Positions 16,032 through 24,066 of a DNA stretch of 28,833 nt are shown here, piece after piece. The number at the start of each line of letters is the position of its first letter. The stretch's first letter is position 1. The notes beneath the pieces are model-generated. The model worked only from the letters and a program-made list of their open reading frames with translations. It did not search any database and was not told the DNA's origin. The translations under genes and the position numbers were made by a program. The DNA is from JAVBUY01 sp031552735 (GTDB taxonomy: Bacteria > Bacillota > Clostridia > Christensenellales > Aristaeellaceae), in the NCBI GenBank assembly GCA_031552735.1, contig JAVBMF010000062.1:1-28833 (forward strand). Reading direction: 5' to 3'.

Positions 16032-16733
16032 TCAGCCCAGCAGGAAGGGCGGCACCACACGCAGCAGCCGCAGCAGCCAGAATAGCAGCAGGTGCAGCGG
16101 GTATGCCGCGTAGAACAGCCATTGCAGCCGGGCAAATCCGCGCTTGCCGTTATAGAGTGCCAGCGGAATCAGCGCCGCCAGCGACAGCGCCTGTAGCCCG
16201 ATCCAGTACAGCGGCATGCCGGTAACGCCCAGAAAAACTAAATAGCAGCCATCCAACACCGCAAAGCAGAGCGCCTGTTTCTTAAAGTCGCCGTGGAACA
16301 CATAGAATCCCAGCGGGAACAGTATGCCAAACAGCGCGTAGTCGGCGCGGATCAGCATGGACAGCGCGCACAGCGCGATCACGCACAGCCCGGCCAACCA
16401 CAGGCGCGTTTTGGATAGCTTTGCCCAGCAGTACATGGCGGCCAGCGCGATCAGCAGTGTGAAGAACACGTTTTGCCCCAGCAGCGAGAACGGCTTGCCG
16501 AAAAACAGAAGGTCAAACGGGATTTCCGACAGCAGTGCCAGCAGCGCCAGCCGCAGTGCGTAGCGGCCTACATTGCGCGTATGCACAAAGCCCTCGGCCA
16601 GCAGAAAGCAGTACAGCGGAAAGGACAGGCGGCCGATGGCGCGCAGTGTGAGCGCACGCCGAAAAAATGCCGCGCCCAGATGGTCGATCAGCATGGTAAC
16701 CAGTGCGACCAGCCGCAGCGCAAATGAACTCAC
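16032..16733 (-). CDS. TraX-family integral membrane protein (acetyltransferase-like)
   Basis: This hydrophobic protein of 233 residues has seven or eight membrane spans. The N-terminal LVTMLIDHLGAAFF and the IGRLSFPLYCFLLAEGF segment are characteristic of the TraX family, named for the F-pilin N-acetylase but widespread in Bacillota without conjugation genes. The GTG at 16733 is chosen as start: GGGAGGAA lies eight bases upstream, and the GTG overlaps the stop of the upstream deacetylase gene as GTGA. An in-frame ATG at 16751 would place that ribosome binding site inside the coding region. No pilus or transfer gene is nearby, so a role in acylating a surface or cell-wall molecule is likelier than pilin modification. 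That role is an inference; the family call is good. Confidence 0.87.
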   Translation of the reverse strand: MSSFALRLVALVTMLIDHLGAAFFRRALTLRAIGRLSFPLYCFLLAEGFVHTRNVGRYALRLALLALLSEIPFDLLFFGKPFSLLGQNVFFTLLIALAAMYCWAKLSKTRLWLAGLCVIALCALSMLIRADYALFGILFPLGFYVFHGDFKKQALCFAVLDGCYLVFLGVTGMPLYWIGLQALSLAALIPLALYNGKRGFARLQWLFYAAYPLHLLLFWLLRLLRVVPPFLLG

Positions 16734-17998
16734 GGCGCCGATTCCTCCCATTGATCGATGTGCTCGAACAGGTCGTTTTTCTGCTGGTCGTAGTCCACCA
16801 GCGTGTGCACCAGGCCAAACAGGTGATTATCCAAATTCTTCATATCGAAGATATCCCACATCGGATCCTGCTGCGAAATGTGCATCGCAAAAGCATCGGC
16901 AGCGATCTGTATGGCGGTTTTGCCGCCAAAGAAGGCCAGCGGTGTTTCCCAATCCATGCGCAGATCATCCGGCTGGTACAGGTGCAGGTATAGCTTGGGC
17001 ACCTCGCACACGCCATACGTCTGCGCCGATTCAGGGTGTTCGTTTTCGTCCCACACCTTGTCGCGCACGGCTTCCAGCAATTGATTGGCCACCACCTTGT
17101 GCGCGCCGTGGCCATATTCGCCCTGCAAATCCTGCCCGACCACCACCAGCGGCTGGAAGCGGCGAATCTGCTCGGTCAGAAAAGCCGACACTTCATTTGG
17201 GTTCATAAACGCGGTGGTGTAGTCCATGGAGGGCGCGCCCCAATCGACAAACGTGCCCAGCACCGGATAGGTGCGCACACCGCACAGCCACAGCGCGTTC
17301 AGCAGTTCGCTGCGGCGCTCGCGCGTGCCATAGGTGGCGTAGACCACTACGGTGGACATCTGGCGTTCGCCCGCGTAATAGGGAATGAGCCCGCCGAAGA
17401 ACAGCAGCTCGTCGTCCGGATGTGTGGCGACCACCATCAGGTCGGCCCGATCGGGCGCGGGTTCCCAGGTCTGCACAAAGTCAGGCAGCGCGCCCTCGCC
17501 CAGCACATGGATGCGCACGATGCCAAACGGCTCCGGGGTAATGTGGCGGCGCTGGATGCGGAATTTGGTCAGGCCGTTCAGCGGCACATATTCGTGCACA
17601 AAGCCGTCCTGCCCGGCGGCCTGCTCGAATAGGTAGGGCGGCGGGCTCAGAGGGTCATCGATGCTGCGGTATTCGTCGTCAAACCACGCCGGATTGGGCG
17701 TTAAGATCTCATACGGGCCGGGCGGGTTGGCCCAGACAATATACAGGCCATAGGCCGGGGCATCGGCAGGCGTCTCGATGTCGATAAAGCCCAGCTCATC
17801 GCCGTTGGTATAGGCAAAGGTTTTCAGGTCGTCGGTGAACATCGCGTCCAGGTCTTTGGCGGTCTTTTGCAGCGCAAAGGTGCATTGGGCGGTGATGTCC
17901 GGTGCTGCGTCCTGGGCGCATGCGGGCAGCGCGATCATGGCGATGCACATCAGCAGAATGCAGCCGTACAGACAGCGACGGGCGGTGGTGCGTTCCAT
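16730..17998 (-). CDS. PIG-L-family de-N-acetylase, predicted lipoprotein
   Basis: The protein has 422 residues. The N-terminal signal ends in LPAC, a plausible lipobox with lipidated Cys27, so it is probably tethered outside the membrane. Residues 35-180 form a beta-rich region of no clear family, perhaps carbohydrate-binding. The PIG-L (LmbE-like) domain covers about 185-400: AHPDDE-type motif THPDDELLFFGG (H193, D195, D196, E197) and GEYGHGAH (H297, H300) supply the zinc ligands and catalytic aspartate. Such enzymes remove N-acetyl groups from GlcNAc-containing molecules. The ATG at 17998 has AGGAGG four bases upstream. The open frame runs on far upstream, but only as antisense of the lipase gene. 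TraX overlaps its 3' end by four bases. The substrate is probably a surface glycan (inference). Confidence 0.9.
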   Translation of the reverse strand: MERTTARRCLYGCILLMCIAMIALPACAQDAAPDITAQCTFALQKTAKDLDAMFTDDLKTFAYTNGDELGFIDIETPADAPAYGLYIVWANPPGPYEILTPNPAWFDDEYRSIDDPLSPPPYLFEQAAGQDGFVHEYVPLNGLTKFRIQRRHITPEPFGIVRIHVLGEGALPDFVQTWEPAPDRADLMVVATHPDDELLFFGGLIPYYAGERQMSTVVVYATYGTRERRSELLNALWLCGVRTYPVLGTFVDWGAPSMDYTTAFMNPNEVSAFLTEQIRRFQPLVVVGQDLQGEYGHGAHKVVANQLLEAVRDKVWDENEHPESAQTYGVCEVPKLYLHLYQPDDLRMDWETPLAFFGGKTAIQIAADAFAMHISQQDPMWDIFDMKNLDNHLFGLVHTLVDYDQQKNDLFEHIDQWEESAP

Positions 17999-18029
17999 GG
18001 TACCTCCTATAGGCGGTATACTTGTCCAT

Positions 18030-18038
18030 AGTATACCA
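18030..18038 (-). promoter_or_regulatory. Extended -10 promoter of the PIG-L/TraX operon
   Basis: TGG followed by TATACT (18035-18030 on the minus strand) forms an extended -10 about 32 bases before the start codon. No clear -35 is visible. Confidence 0.6.
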
Positions 18039-18112
18039 CGATATGGCGTATCATGGGAGTGGTATTTCTCGCCGGTTCTCATCGAATTTTCATGCGCCCG
18101 GCGCGCGGAATG

Positions 18113-18121
18113 TGCTATACT
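18113..18121 (+). promoter_or_regulatory. Extended -10 promoter of the lipase-like gene
   Basis: TGC followed by TATACT (18116-18121) lies 30 bases before the start codon, with no strong -35. It is divergent from the PIG-L promoter, about 80 bases away. Confidence 0.6.
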
Positions 18122-18151
18122 AGCATTGATCCCAAACGAGGAGGAGAGCAC

Positions 18152-19810
18152 ATGGCGGACGAGGCGCGCATTGTGCGCGGCAGGCTGACCCGCACGGACT
18201 TGGCGCGGATGGAAGGCTTTTGCGCGCCGTGGGCACCGGATCGCTGGGGTACACAGCGACCGGCGTTCAGCGCGCCCATCGTGCGGATGTCCGCCGAGCT
18301 GTCCGCCAACGTGTATACGCTGGATTTGGGGCGCTGGCTGATGGCTGGCTGGACCGACTGCACGCTGCAAATGGAAAACCGCGTGCTCACCGGCATTTCC
18401 AGTTGGTACAATAATGACCGCGGGCTCGATCCGGTGCGTGCGCTGCGCAGCGAATACGTGCTGACGCGCGCGCGCGTCATGGTCAGTCCGTACCATAATC
18501 CCATCGGCGATTTGATCCGCGCGGTGCGCCAGATCATGACCACCGACACCGGCAAGGCAATGGTGATGGCACGGCCGATGGACGATGGCCGGATCGTTGT
18601 GGCGGTCGGCTTTATGGGCACCAGCCGCAAGTTTTACGATTGGTTCACCAACTTTAAGCTGACCAACCAAGAAGGGCTGCACGAGGGCTTTTATCAGTTG
18701 GCGCGCCAGTTTGATCAAAATGCCGAGCGCATCACCTTCCCGGATACGCAAAAGTTGCTCGGCGAGGACACGCTGACGCTGGAGGACGTGCTGAATGAAG
18801 CGCGCAGGCCCGACAGCCGCTTTGTGCTGTGGCTGACCGGGCACAGCCAGGGCGGCGCGGTCTGCCAGACCTATGCGCACCTGCTGATGCATCAGCGCGG
18901 CGTGTTGCCGCAAAACATCGTCAGCTATACTTTTGCTGCGCCGACCGTGGCTGGGCTGACCTGGCACACCAACCCCGCCGATTACCCGATCTACAACATT
19001 GTCAATGCCGATGACTATGTGCCGCGCATCGGTGCCAGTGTGCGGCTGGGTCAGGACATGGTGTTCTATGCCGACGACGCGTTCCGCGAGAAGCACTACC
19101 GCTTCCGCATGGATGACGAGCAGGTGGTCTATGCGCGCGAACGCATGCGCCGCCTGCTCAATCACCTGCAAGATACGCAGGGCGCGCTGGATCTGCTGCT
19201 GGCGCTGTGCCGCGTGCTGGAAACGCACGAGGACCGCGACCGGGTGGAGGCGCTGTTTGAGCAAATGCAAGGGCACATTCGCGCGCTGCGCCCGGCGCTG
19301 ACCAGTCTGGGGCTGCGGATGGAGGACATGCTGAAACCCTTTGTGTCGCAGTTGGTCGCGGTATATCGCGACGTGATTGGCGTCAGCCCGGACGAAGAGC
19401 TGCTGGGTCGGCTGGCGGACGATATGGTGCGCTACATAGAGGACCTGGGCACGCACGCCTTCATGGAAAACCTGTTTGAGGCGGTGATGGAGCCCCACAA
19501 TATCTACATGACCGGGCGCGATGGCAAGCTGCTGCCCACCTATTGCGGCATCGTGCGCACGCACGTAAACGAGCTGATCCCCGCAGTGTGGGCGATCGGC
19601 GGCGGCACGCGCCTGTTGACCTATGACGGCGATCAGGTGCTGCCCATGCCCGACCGGCTGCTCAGTGACGAGGCGCTGGCCGCGCTGATTGACCTGACGC
19701 CCGCGCAACTGGACGCGCCGGACGACCTGCTCGGCGGAGAGATTGTGGCGCTAGGCGACGGGCAACACCCTGCGCAACAGGAACCGACAGCGGAAAAACA
19801 AACGAAATAG
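18152..19810 (+). CDS. Class 3 lipase-like alpha/beta-hydrolase
   Basis: The protein has 552 residues. The nucleophile elbow GHSQGG (S232) follows a TG turn, as in Lipase_3 enzymes. A candidate acid is D287 or D288 in NADDYVPRI, and a candidate catalytic histidine is H449 in EPHNIYM. The upstream VGFMGTSR segment corresponds to the family's RGT oxyanion region. Between acid and histidine lies an inserted helical stretch of about 150 residues rich in charged residues, longer than in typical fungal-type lipases. No signal peptide or membrane span is present, so it appears cytoplasmic. The ATG at 18152 has GAGGAGGAG upstream. The last 30 residues are polar. It is divergent from the PIG-L operon and followed by a terminator. 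Natural substrate unknown; lipase, esterase or phospholipase are all possible. Confidence 0.85.
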   Translation: MADEARIVRGRLTRTDLARMEGFCAPWAPDRWGTQRPAFSAPIVRMSAELSANVYTLDLGRWLMAGWTDCTLQMENRVLTGISSWYNNDRGLDPVRALRSEYVLTRARVMVSPYHNPIGDLIRAVRQIMTTDTGKAMVMARPMDDGRIVVAVGFMGTSRKFYDWFTNFKLTNQEGLHEGFYQLARQFDQNAERITFPDTQKLLGEDTLTLEDVLNEARRPDSRFVLWLTGHSQGGAVCQTYAHLLMHQRGVLPQNIVSYTFAAPTVAGLTWHTNPADYPIYNIVNADDYVPRIGASVRLGQDMVFYADDAFREKHYRFRMDDEQVVYARERMRRLLNHLQDTQGALDLLLALCRVLETHEDRDRVEALFEQMQGHIRALRPALTSLGLRMEDMLKPFVSQLVAVYRDVIGVSPDEELLGRLADDMVRYIEDLGTHAFMENLFEAVMEPHNIYMTGRDGKLLPTYCGIVRTHVNELIPAVWAIGGGTRLLTYDGDQVLPMPDRLLSDEALAALIDLTPAQLDAPDDLLGGEIVALGDGQHPAQQEPTAEKQTK

Positions 19811-19814
19811 CCCC

Positions 19815-19843
19815 TAACCCCTCGCTGAAAAGGCGAGGGGTTA
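19815..19843 (+). terminator. Intrinsic terminator after the lipase-like gene
   Basis: TAACCCCTCGC (19815-19825) pairs perfectly with GCGAGGGGTTA (19833-19843) around a 7-base loop. A T-rich stretch runs on to 19861. Confidence 0.85.
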
Positions 19844-19861
19844 TGCTTTATTCCTTCTTTT

Positions 19862-19929
19862 TGCATGGGTGCCACTTCCTGTAATTACCATCAGGGAATG
19901 GCATTTATACAGGAACAATTCCCCATGCA
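19862..19929. repeat. Nested inverted repeat upstream of the four-SH3b gene
   Basis: Three nested arms share one centre: TGCATGGG/CCCATGCA (19862-19869, 19922-19929), TTCCTGTA/TACAGGAA (19876-19883, 19908-19915) and CCAT/ATGG (19888-19891, 19898-19901). The outer two stems are separated by 6 bases on each side. An alternative pairing, GGGAA (19894-19898) with TTCCC (19919-19923), would break both outer stems. It could be a structured RNA if transcribed, or an operator or small mobile remnant. Confidence 0.55.
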
Positions 19930-19936
19930 CGGGCGT

Positions 19937-19945
19937 TGATATAGT
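19937..19945 (+). promoter_or_regulatory. Possible extended -10 promoter of the four-SH3b gene
   Basis: TGA followed by TATAGT (19940-19945) resembles an extended -10 element and lies just past the nested inverted repeat, 67 bases before the start codon. No -35 is evident. Confidence 0.45.
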
Positions 19946-20012
19946 GAACGGCGGAACACCGAACACATCTCGGGAAACACCCGCGCCGCAACAAATTGAA
20001 GGAGGGTTACAC

Positions 20013-20957
20013 ATGGTAGTTTCTCAACAGCGTTCCGGGATGTACAAAAGAATCGTATCTGCACTGCTTGTCGCCATGCTTTGCCTGCTGCCGATCTTTG
20101 GACTGGCCGCCGACATGGGCAGCGTCAAGACCAACAACGGGGGCAACCTGAACCTGCGTCAGGAACCCAGCGACAGCGCCACCATTCTCGCCTCGTATCC
20201 AAGCGGCAAGTGGGTGGAGATTCTGGAGCAGGGCAAAACCTGGCACAAGGTGCGCGTGGACGGCACGGTGGGCTATATGGCCGCCAAGTACGTTTCGCTG
20301 GGCAAGGTCACCGTGGTGACCGATGCGAAGGTGTCGGGCGCGAACGGCTACATCAATCTTCGCGCGTCCGCCTCGGCCGACGCGAAGATTCTCGCGCAGT
20401 ATAAGAACGGCACGCGCGTGAAGATTCTGTCGCATGCCAACGGCTTCTATAAGGTGCAGGCTGGCGATCTGGTCGGCTACATGGTGGACTATCTGGTGCG
20501 CCTGGACGACGTGAAAATCGAAACCTACGCGTATGTCAGCACCGCCAACGGCGGCAACCTGAACCTGCGCAACGCGCCCAGCCTGGAAGGCCGCGTGCTC
20601 GGCTCCTTTGCCAATGGCACCAAAGTGGCCGTTGTGCAGAAGGACACCACCTGGAGCAAGGTGCGCGCGTCCAGCGCCACCGGCTACATGATGAACAAGT
20701 TCCTGTCCTTTAAGAAGCCCGCTCCGCCGGTGACGCCGGATACGTTCCCCAAGACCCCGTTTGCGGCGAAGCTGATCAACCCGAACGGCAACCACATCGT
20801 CAACTTCCGTTCGGCGAAGAACCTGGCCAACCGGTACGTGATCTGCACCTATCCGGTGGGCACGGCGGTTGAGGTGATCGAGGCCACCACCGACTGGTGC
20901 AAGGTAAGCATCGACGGTACGGTCGGCTACATCAGCACCTGGTTTATGACCTGGTAA
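20013..20957 (+). CDS. Secreted protein of four SH3b domains
   Basis: The protein has 314 residues. A signal peptide spans about residues 1-33 (hydrophobic core 13-31, cleavage near GLAA). Four bacterial SH3 (SH3b/SH3_3) domains fill the rest: about 35-96, 103-164, 172-233 and 252-313. The first and third share the GGNLNLR start, and each ends in a VGYM/TGYM/VGYI strand. A Pro-rich linker (PAPPVTPD) separates the last. There is no enzymatic domain, so the likely role is binding peptidoglycan or another wall polymer, possibly as a structural or targeting protein. The ATG at 20013 follows GAAGGAGGG. An in-frame ATG at 19869 is rejected because it lies in the inverted repeat and would give a non-signal N-terminus. 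A hairpin terminator follows. Confidence 0.9.
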   Translation: MVVSQQRSGMYKRIVSALLVAMLCLLPIFGLAADMGSVKTNNGGNLNLRQEPSDSATILASYPSGKWVEILEQGKTWHKVRVDGTVGYMAAKYVSLGKVTVVTDAKVSGANGYINLRASASADAKILAQYKNGTRVKILSHANGFYKVQAGDLVGYMVDYLVRLDDVKIETYAYVSTANGGNLNLRNAPSLEGRVLGSFANGTKVAVVQKDTTWSKVRASSATGYMMNKFLSFKKPAPPVTPDTFPKTPFAAKLINPNGNHIVNFRSAKNLANRYVICTYPVGTAVEVIEATTDWCKVSIDGTVGYISTWFMTW

Positions 20958-20988
20958 TCGGACAAGCTAAGCGTACAGTGCAGTATGG

Positions 20989-21022
20989 GGCCGCGCTTCT
21001 TTTCGAAGGAGCGCGGCCTTTT
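20989..21022 (+). terminator. Intrinsic terminator after the four-SH3b gene
   Basis: GGCCGCGC (20989-20996) pairs with GCGCGGCC (21011-21018), and TTC/GAA within the loop may extend the stem. Four T follow (21019-21022), overlapping the -35 of the next promoter. Confidence 0.8.
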
Positions 21023-21050
21023 GACGCGCGCGCTGTCGCGATGGTATAAT
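21021..21050 (+). promoter_or_regulatory. Promoter of the polysaccharide gene cluster
   Basis: TTGACG (21021-21026) and TATAAT (21045-21050) are 18 bases apart, and TGG just before the -10 makes it extended. This is the best promoter in the window, 33 bases before the first start codon of the cluster. Confidence 0.85.
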
Positions 21051-21082
21051 GGACGCAAGCTGGCAAAAGAGGGGTACATGAG

Positions 21083-22969
21083 ATGATCGTGCTGGGTGCG
21101 TATCTATGCCTTGTCGGGCTGAGCCTGGGGCTAGCGGCGTGGCGCCGCTGGCGGTTTGAGCAGGCGCTGCCGGTGGCGATGATCGCGGCGATGCTGGGCA
21201 TGTACATCGGCGGGCTGGCTGGTCTGCGCGGCGCGGCGGCCATGCTGCTGCTGGCGGCGGCGTTGGCCGGGCTGCTGACAGCCGCGCTGGCGGTGCAAAA
21301 CCGCCGGGCGGACTGGCGCACGCTGATCACCCCGGGCTTCGCGGCCTTCACGCTGGTGTTTGGCTGGGTGTGGCTGGCGCAAACCGGGCGCTGCCCGATC
21401 GAATGGGACGATTTTTCGCACTGGGCGCTGGTGGTCAAAAACATGGGCACGGACATCGGCGGTACCTTTGGCAACGCGGTGGCGGCCACCACGCTGTTTC
21501 GTGATTATCCGCCGGGGCTGGCGCTGCTACAGTGGCTGGCAGTCGGCCAGCCGGATATGCTCTACCGGGTCAACAGCCTGTTTTTGCTGGCGATGGTTTG
21601 GCCGGTCTTTGCGCGGGTCAGTTGGCGGCGCTGGTATCTGGCGCTTCCGCTGACTGTGATCTGTCTGGTATTGCCCGCGACGCTGTTTCACACGCCGTAT
21701 ACCTCGGTCTACGCCGACCCGGCGCTGGGCATGCTGCTGGGCTATGTGCTGTACGCCTATTGGGACGCGCCGGAGGGCGGCGTACCGTGGGGCGTGCTGG
21801 CGGCGGCCAGCGCGGCGCTGACGCTGGTCAAGCCCATCGGCGTTGCGCTGGCGGCGCTGGCTTGGCTGTGGATGGCATTGCAGAAAAAAAGCTGGCGTGG
21901 GCAAAGCGGCTGGCGGCGCGCGCTGCCGGTATGGCCGCTGCTGGCCGCGCTGGTCACCTTTGCGTCTTGGCGGGCGTATTGCCATGCGCTGGCGGTGCCC
22001 GCCATGTGGCAGACCGACGGCATCACACCGGCCGCGCTGCGCGACCTGCTGCTGCGCCGCGCACCGGCGTATCGCTATGATGTGATCGTGTACTTTGCGC
22101 GCGAGTTCTTGCTGGGGCGTCTGTTGGGCGGCACACTGCGCGTGTCGCCGGCTATCCTGTGGCTGATGCTGTCCGGCATGGTGGCGCTGTGGGCGCATGG
22201 GCAGGACAGGGCGCGCCGCCGCGAGATCAACCGCGCGTGGCTGCTGCTCAGCGCGGCGTTCGCGATATATGCAGGCGCGCTGCTGCTGCTGTATGTGTTT
22301 GTGTTTTCGCCTGTCGAGGCGGTCAATCTGGCGTCGATGGATCGCTACATCGGCGCGCTGATCATGGGCGCGACGGCATGGCTGGTGTGCGCGGTCTGTC
22401 GCGACCTGCGTCGCGTGCAGTGGCGGCGTGCCGTGCCGACCGTGTTACTGCTGTGTGCGCTGCTGGCTGCGCTGGCTGATCCGGTGGCGCTGCGCAAAGG
22501 GTTGATCGATCCACGCGCGCAGATTCGCTTCTCGCGGCAGGCGCTGGTGCCGTTTGACCGCGCGAAGGCGACGGTTCAGTTCTCCGGCGCGGACGAAGCG
22601 CAGGCGCGCGTCTATGTCGTGGCGCAGGGCAGCGTGGGCTACGAGTATTTTCAGGCGCGCTATATGTTTACGCCGATACACGTCAATCCCAACGACCATT
22701 CCTGGGCATTGCCGCTGGAGGCGGGCGCGCCCGCACGCTGGGCCGAGGCGCTGCGCGACGGCGGCTATACGCACATCTACCTGCATGCCATCGGCGATGA
22801 TGGGGCGTGGACGGCGGTGTATGCCCCGCTGTTTGCCGATCCCGCCAACATCCGTGCGGGCGAAACCTACGTCATTGACTGGCAGGCAGGGAAGCCAAAG
22901 CTGACGCGACTCCAGCCGCCCTTGCTGTCGCCTGATCCCTGGGAAACAGGCGATTTGCGGGACAATTGA
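21083..22969 (+). CDS. Polytopic membrane protein, GT-C glycosyltransferase-like
   Basis: This 628-residue protein has about 11-13 hydrophobic spans through residue 475, followed by a soluble C-terminal part of roughly 150 residues. The first large external loop contains EWDDFSHWA with D109-D110, the place where GT-C enzymes carry catalytic acidic residues. A FRDYPPGLALLQW segment follows, as in PMT/RgtA-like lipid-linked sugar transferases. It probably adds a sugar from a lipid carrier to a surface polymer, or acts as the polymerase the cluster otherwise lacks; both are inferences. The ATG at 21083 has AAGAGGGG upstream. An ATG at 21078 is immediately stopped. The stop TGA lies inside the promoter region of the next gene. 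GC is very high throughout. Confidence 0.75.
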   Translation: MIVLGAYLCLVGLSLGLAAWRRWRFEQALPVAMIAAMLGMYIGGLAGLRGAAAMLLLAAALAGLLTAALAVQNRRADWRTLITPGFAAFTLVFGWVWLAQTGRCPIEWDDFSHWALVVKNMGTDIGGTFGNAVAATTLFRDYPPGLALLQWLAVGQPDMLYRVNSLFLLAMVWPVFARVSWRRWYLALPLTVICLVLPATLFHTPYTSVYADPALGMLLGYVLYAYWDAPEGGVPWGVLAAASAALTLVKPIGVALAALAWLWMALQKKSWRGQSGWRRALPVWPLLAALVTFASWRAYCHALAVPAMWQTDGITPAALRDLLLRRAPAYRYDVIVYFAREFLLGRLLGGTLRVSPAILWLMLSGMVALWAHGQDRARRREINRAWLLLSAAFAIYAGALLLLYVFVFSPVEAVNLASMDRYIGALIMGATAWLVCAVCRDLRRVQWRRAVPTVLLLCALLAALADPVALRKGLIDPRAQIRFSRQALVPFDRAKATVQFSGADEAQARVYVVAQGSVGYEYFQARYMFTPIHVNPNDHSWALPLEAGAPARWAEALRDGGYTHIYLHAIGDDGAWTAVYAPLFADPANIRAGETYVIDWQAGKPKLTRLQPPLLSPDPWETGDLRDN

Positions 22970-22992
22970 CGCCGATTCTGGTATACTATAAT
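22966..22992 (+). promoter_or_regulatory. Internal promoter before the first family-2 glycosyltransferase
   Basis: TTGACG (22966-22971), which contains the preceding stop codon, and a perfect TATAAT (22987-22992) are 15 bases apart. An overlapping extended -10, TGG-TATACT (22979-22987), offers an alternative. Either would start the message about 20 bases before the ATG. Confidence 0.6.
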
Positions 22993-23018
22993 AATACGCA
23001 CACAAGGAGGGAGCGCGC

Positions 23019-24047
23019 ATGCCCAAAGCCAGCATCATCGTGCCGGTATATCGCGTGGCGGCGTACCTGCCGCAGTGCGTGGACTCCCTGCTGGCGCAGA
23101 CCGAGCGCGATATCGAGATCATTCTGGTGGACGACGGATCGCCGGACGACTGCCCGCGCATGGTCGATGCCTATGCCGCGCGGGATGCGCGCGTGAAGGC
23201 GGTGCATCAGGACAATGGCGGCCTGTCGGCGGCGCGCAACGCGGGGCTGAAAACCGCCACGGGCGAATACATCCTGTGCATTGACGCGGATGACTGGGTG
23301 GAGCATACGCTGGTCGCCGACGCGGTGGCCGCCGCCGACGCGCACCACGCCGAACAGGTGCTGTGGAACTATCGCCGGGCATTCGACGACCACACCGAGG
23401 GCGCGTATTTGCCCATGCGCGGTGAAGTGATCGACCTGGGCAAGCTGGGGCTGGCCAACTACTTCTATCGATACTGGTTTCCGTATGTGCACGGGCAGGA
23501 GGCATGGTGCAGGCTCTATCGCCGCGACGTGATCGAGCGGCATCAGCTCGCCTATACGCCCGGGCAGGAGATATTTGCCGAGGACACGCTGTTCTCCGCG
23601 ATGTACCTGCTGCATGTGCGCACGCTGGCGGTGCTGGACAAGCCGTATCTCTATTACCGCCAGCGTGGCGACAGCATCATGGCGATGAAAAAGCCGCGGC
23701 TGGCGCGGCGGATGATCGAACTGGGCAAGCGGTTTGCGGACTATGCCGAACAGCAGGGGTTTTCTCGGACGCTGCGGCATGTGCTGCCGATGTTCTTCTA
23801 CCGGCTGGCGGTCAAGGGCATCGCGCACGACGCCGATCCCGACGAAACCAAGTGCGCCATTGCCGACGCGGCACAGCAACCCACCGTGCGCGCGCTGCTA
23901 AGGGCGCTGATCTTTGGCGGGGCGCTGCCGGTATACCTGCTGAAAACCGGCAAGGGCATTCGCACCCAGTGGCGTGCGCGCGCACTGGCGCTGGCTTGGC
24001 TGCGCGGCGATACGCGGCGGGTCATCCACTTGGTTGAAAAAGCTTAA
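23019..24047 (+). CDS. Family-2 glycosyltransferase 1
   Basis: The protein has 342 residues. The GT-A fold starts at once with ASIIVPVYRVAAYLPQCVDS. The nucleotide-sugar and metal motifs are VDDGSPD (37-43) and IDADD (88-92), and SAARNAGL lies between them. The C-terminal half (about 200-342) is alpha-helical and specific to this subgroup of capsular or exopolysaccharide transferases. It should transfer a sugar from a nucleotide donor to a growing lipid-linked repeat unit on the cytoplasmic side. The start has AAGGAGGG six bases upstream. The next glycosyltransferase follows after 19 bases. Donor sugar cannot be inferred. It shares a 30-base identical DNA stretch with the second glycosyltransferase. 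Confidence 0.92.
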   Translation: MPKASIIVPVYRVAAYLPQCVDSLLAQTERDIEIILVDDGSPDDCPRMVDAYAARDARVKAVHQDNGGLSAARNAGLKTATGEYILCIDADDWVEHTLVADAVAAADAHHAEQVLWNYRRAFDDHTEGAYLPMRGEVIDLGKLGLANYFYRYWFPYVHGQEAWCRLYRRDVIERHQLAYTPGQEIFAEDTLFSAMYLLHVRTLAVLDKPYLYYRQRGDSIMAMKKPRLARRMIELGKRFADYAEQQGFSRTLRHVLPMFFYRLAVKGIAHDADPDETKCAIADAAQQPTVRALLRALIFGGALPVYLLKTGKGIRTQWRARALALAWLRGDTRRVIHLVEKA

Positions 24048-24066
24048 TCGAGAAGGAGGGGCGCGC

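Noticed and set aside
16032..16733. Evidence of a conjugative element from the TraX homologue
   Set aside because: TraX-family proteins are widespread in Bacillota chromosomes. No relaxase, coupling protein or pilus gene is present.
16734..16751. ATG start for the TraX-like gene
   Set aside because: The first codons from this ATG are themselves the GGGAGGAA site for the GTG at 16733, which also makes a GTGA overlap with the deacetylase gene.
17999..19708. Upstream extension of the PIG-L open frame to 992 codons
   Set aside because: This part is antisense to the lipase-like gene. The AGGAGG site and signal peptide place the start at 17998.
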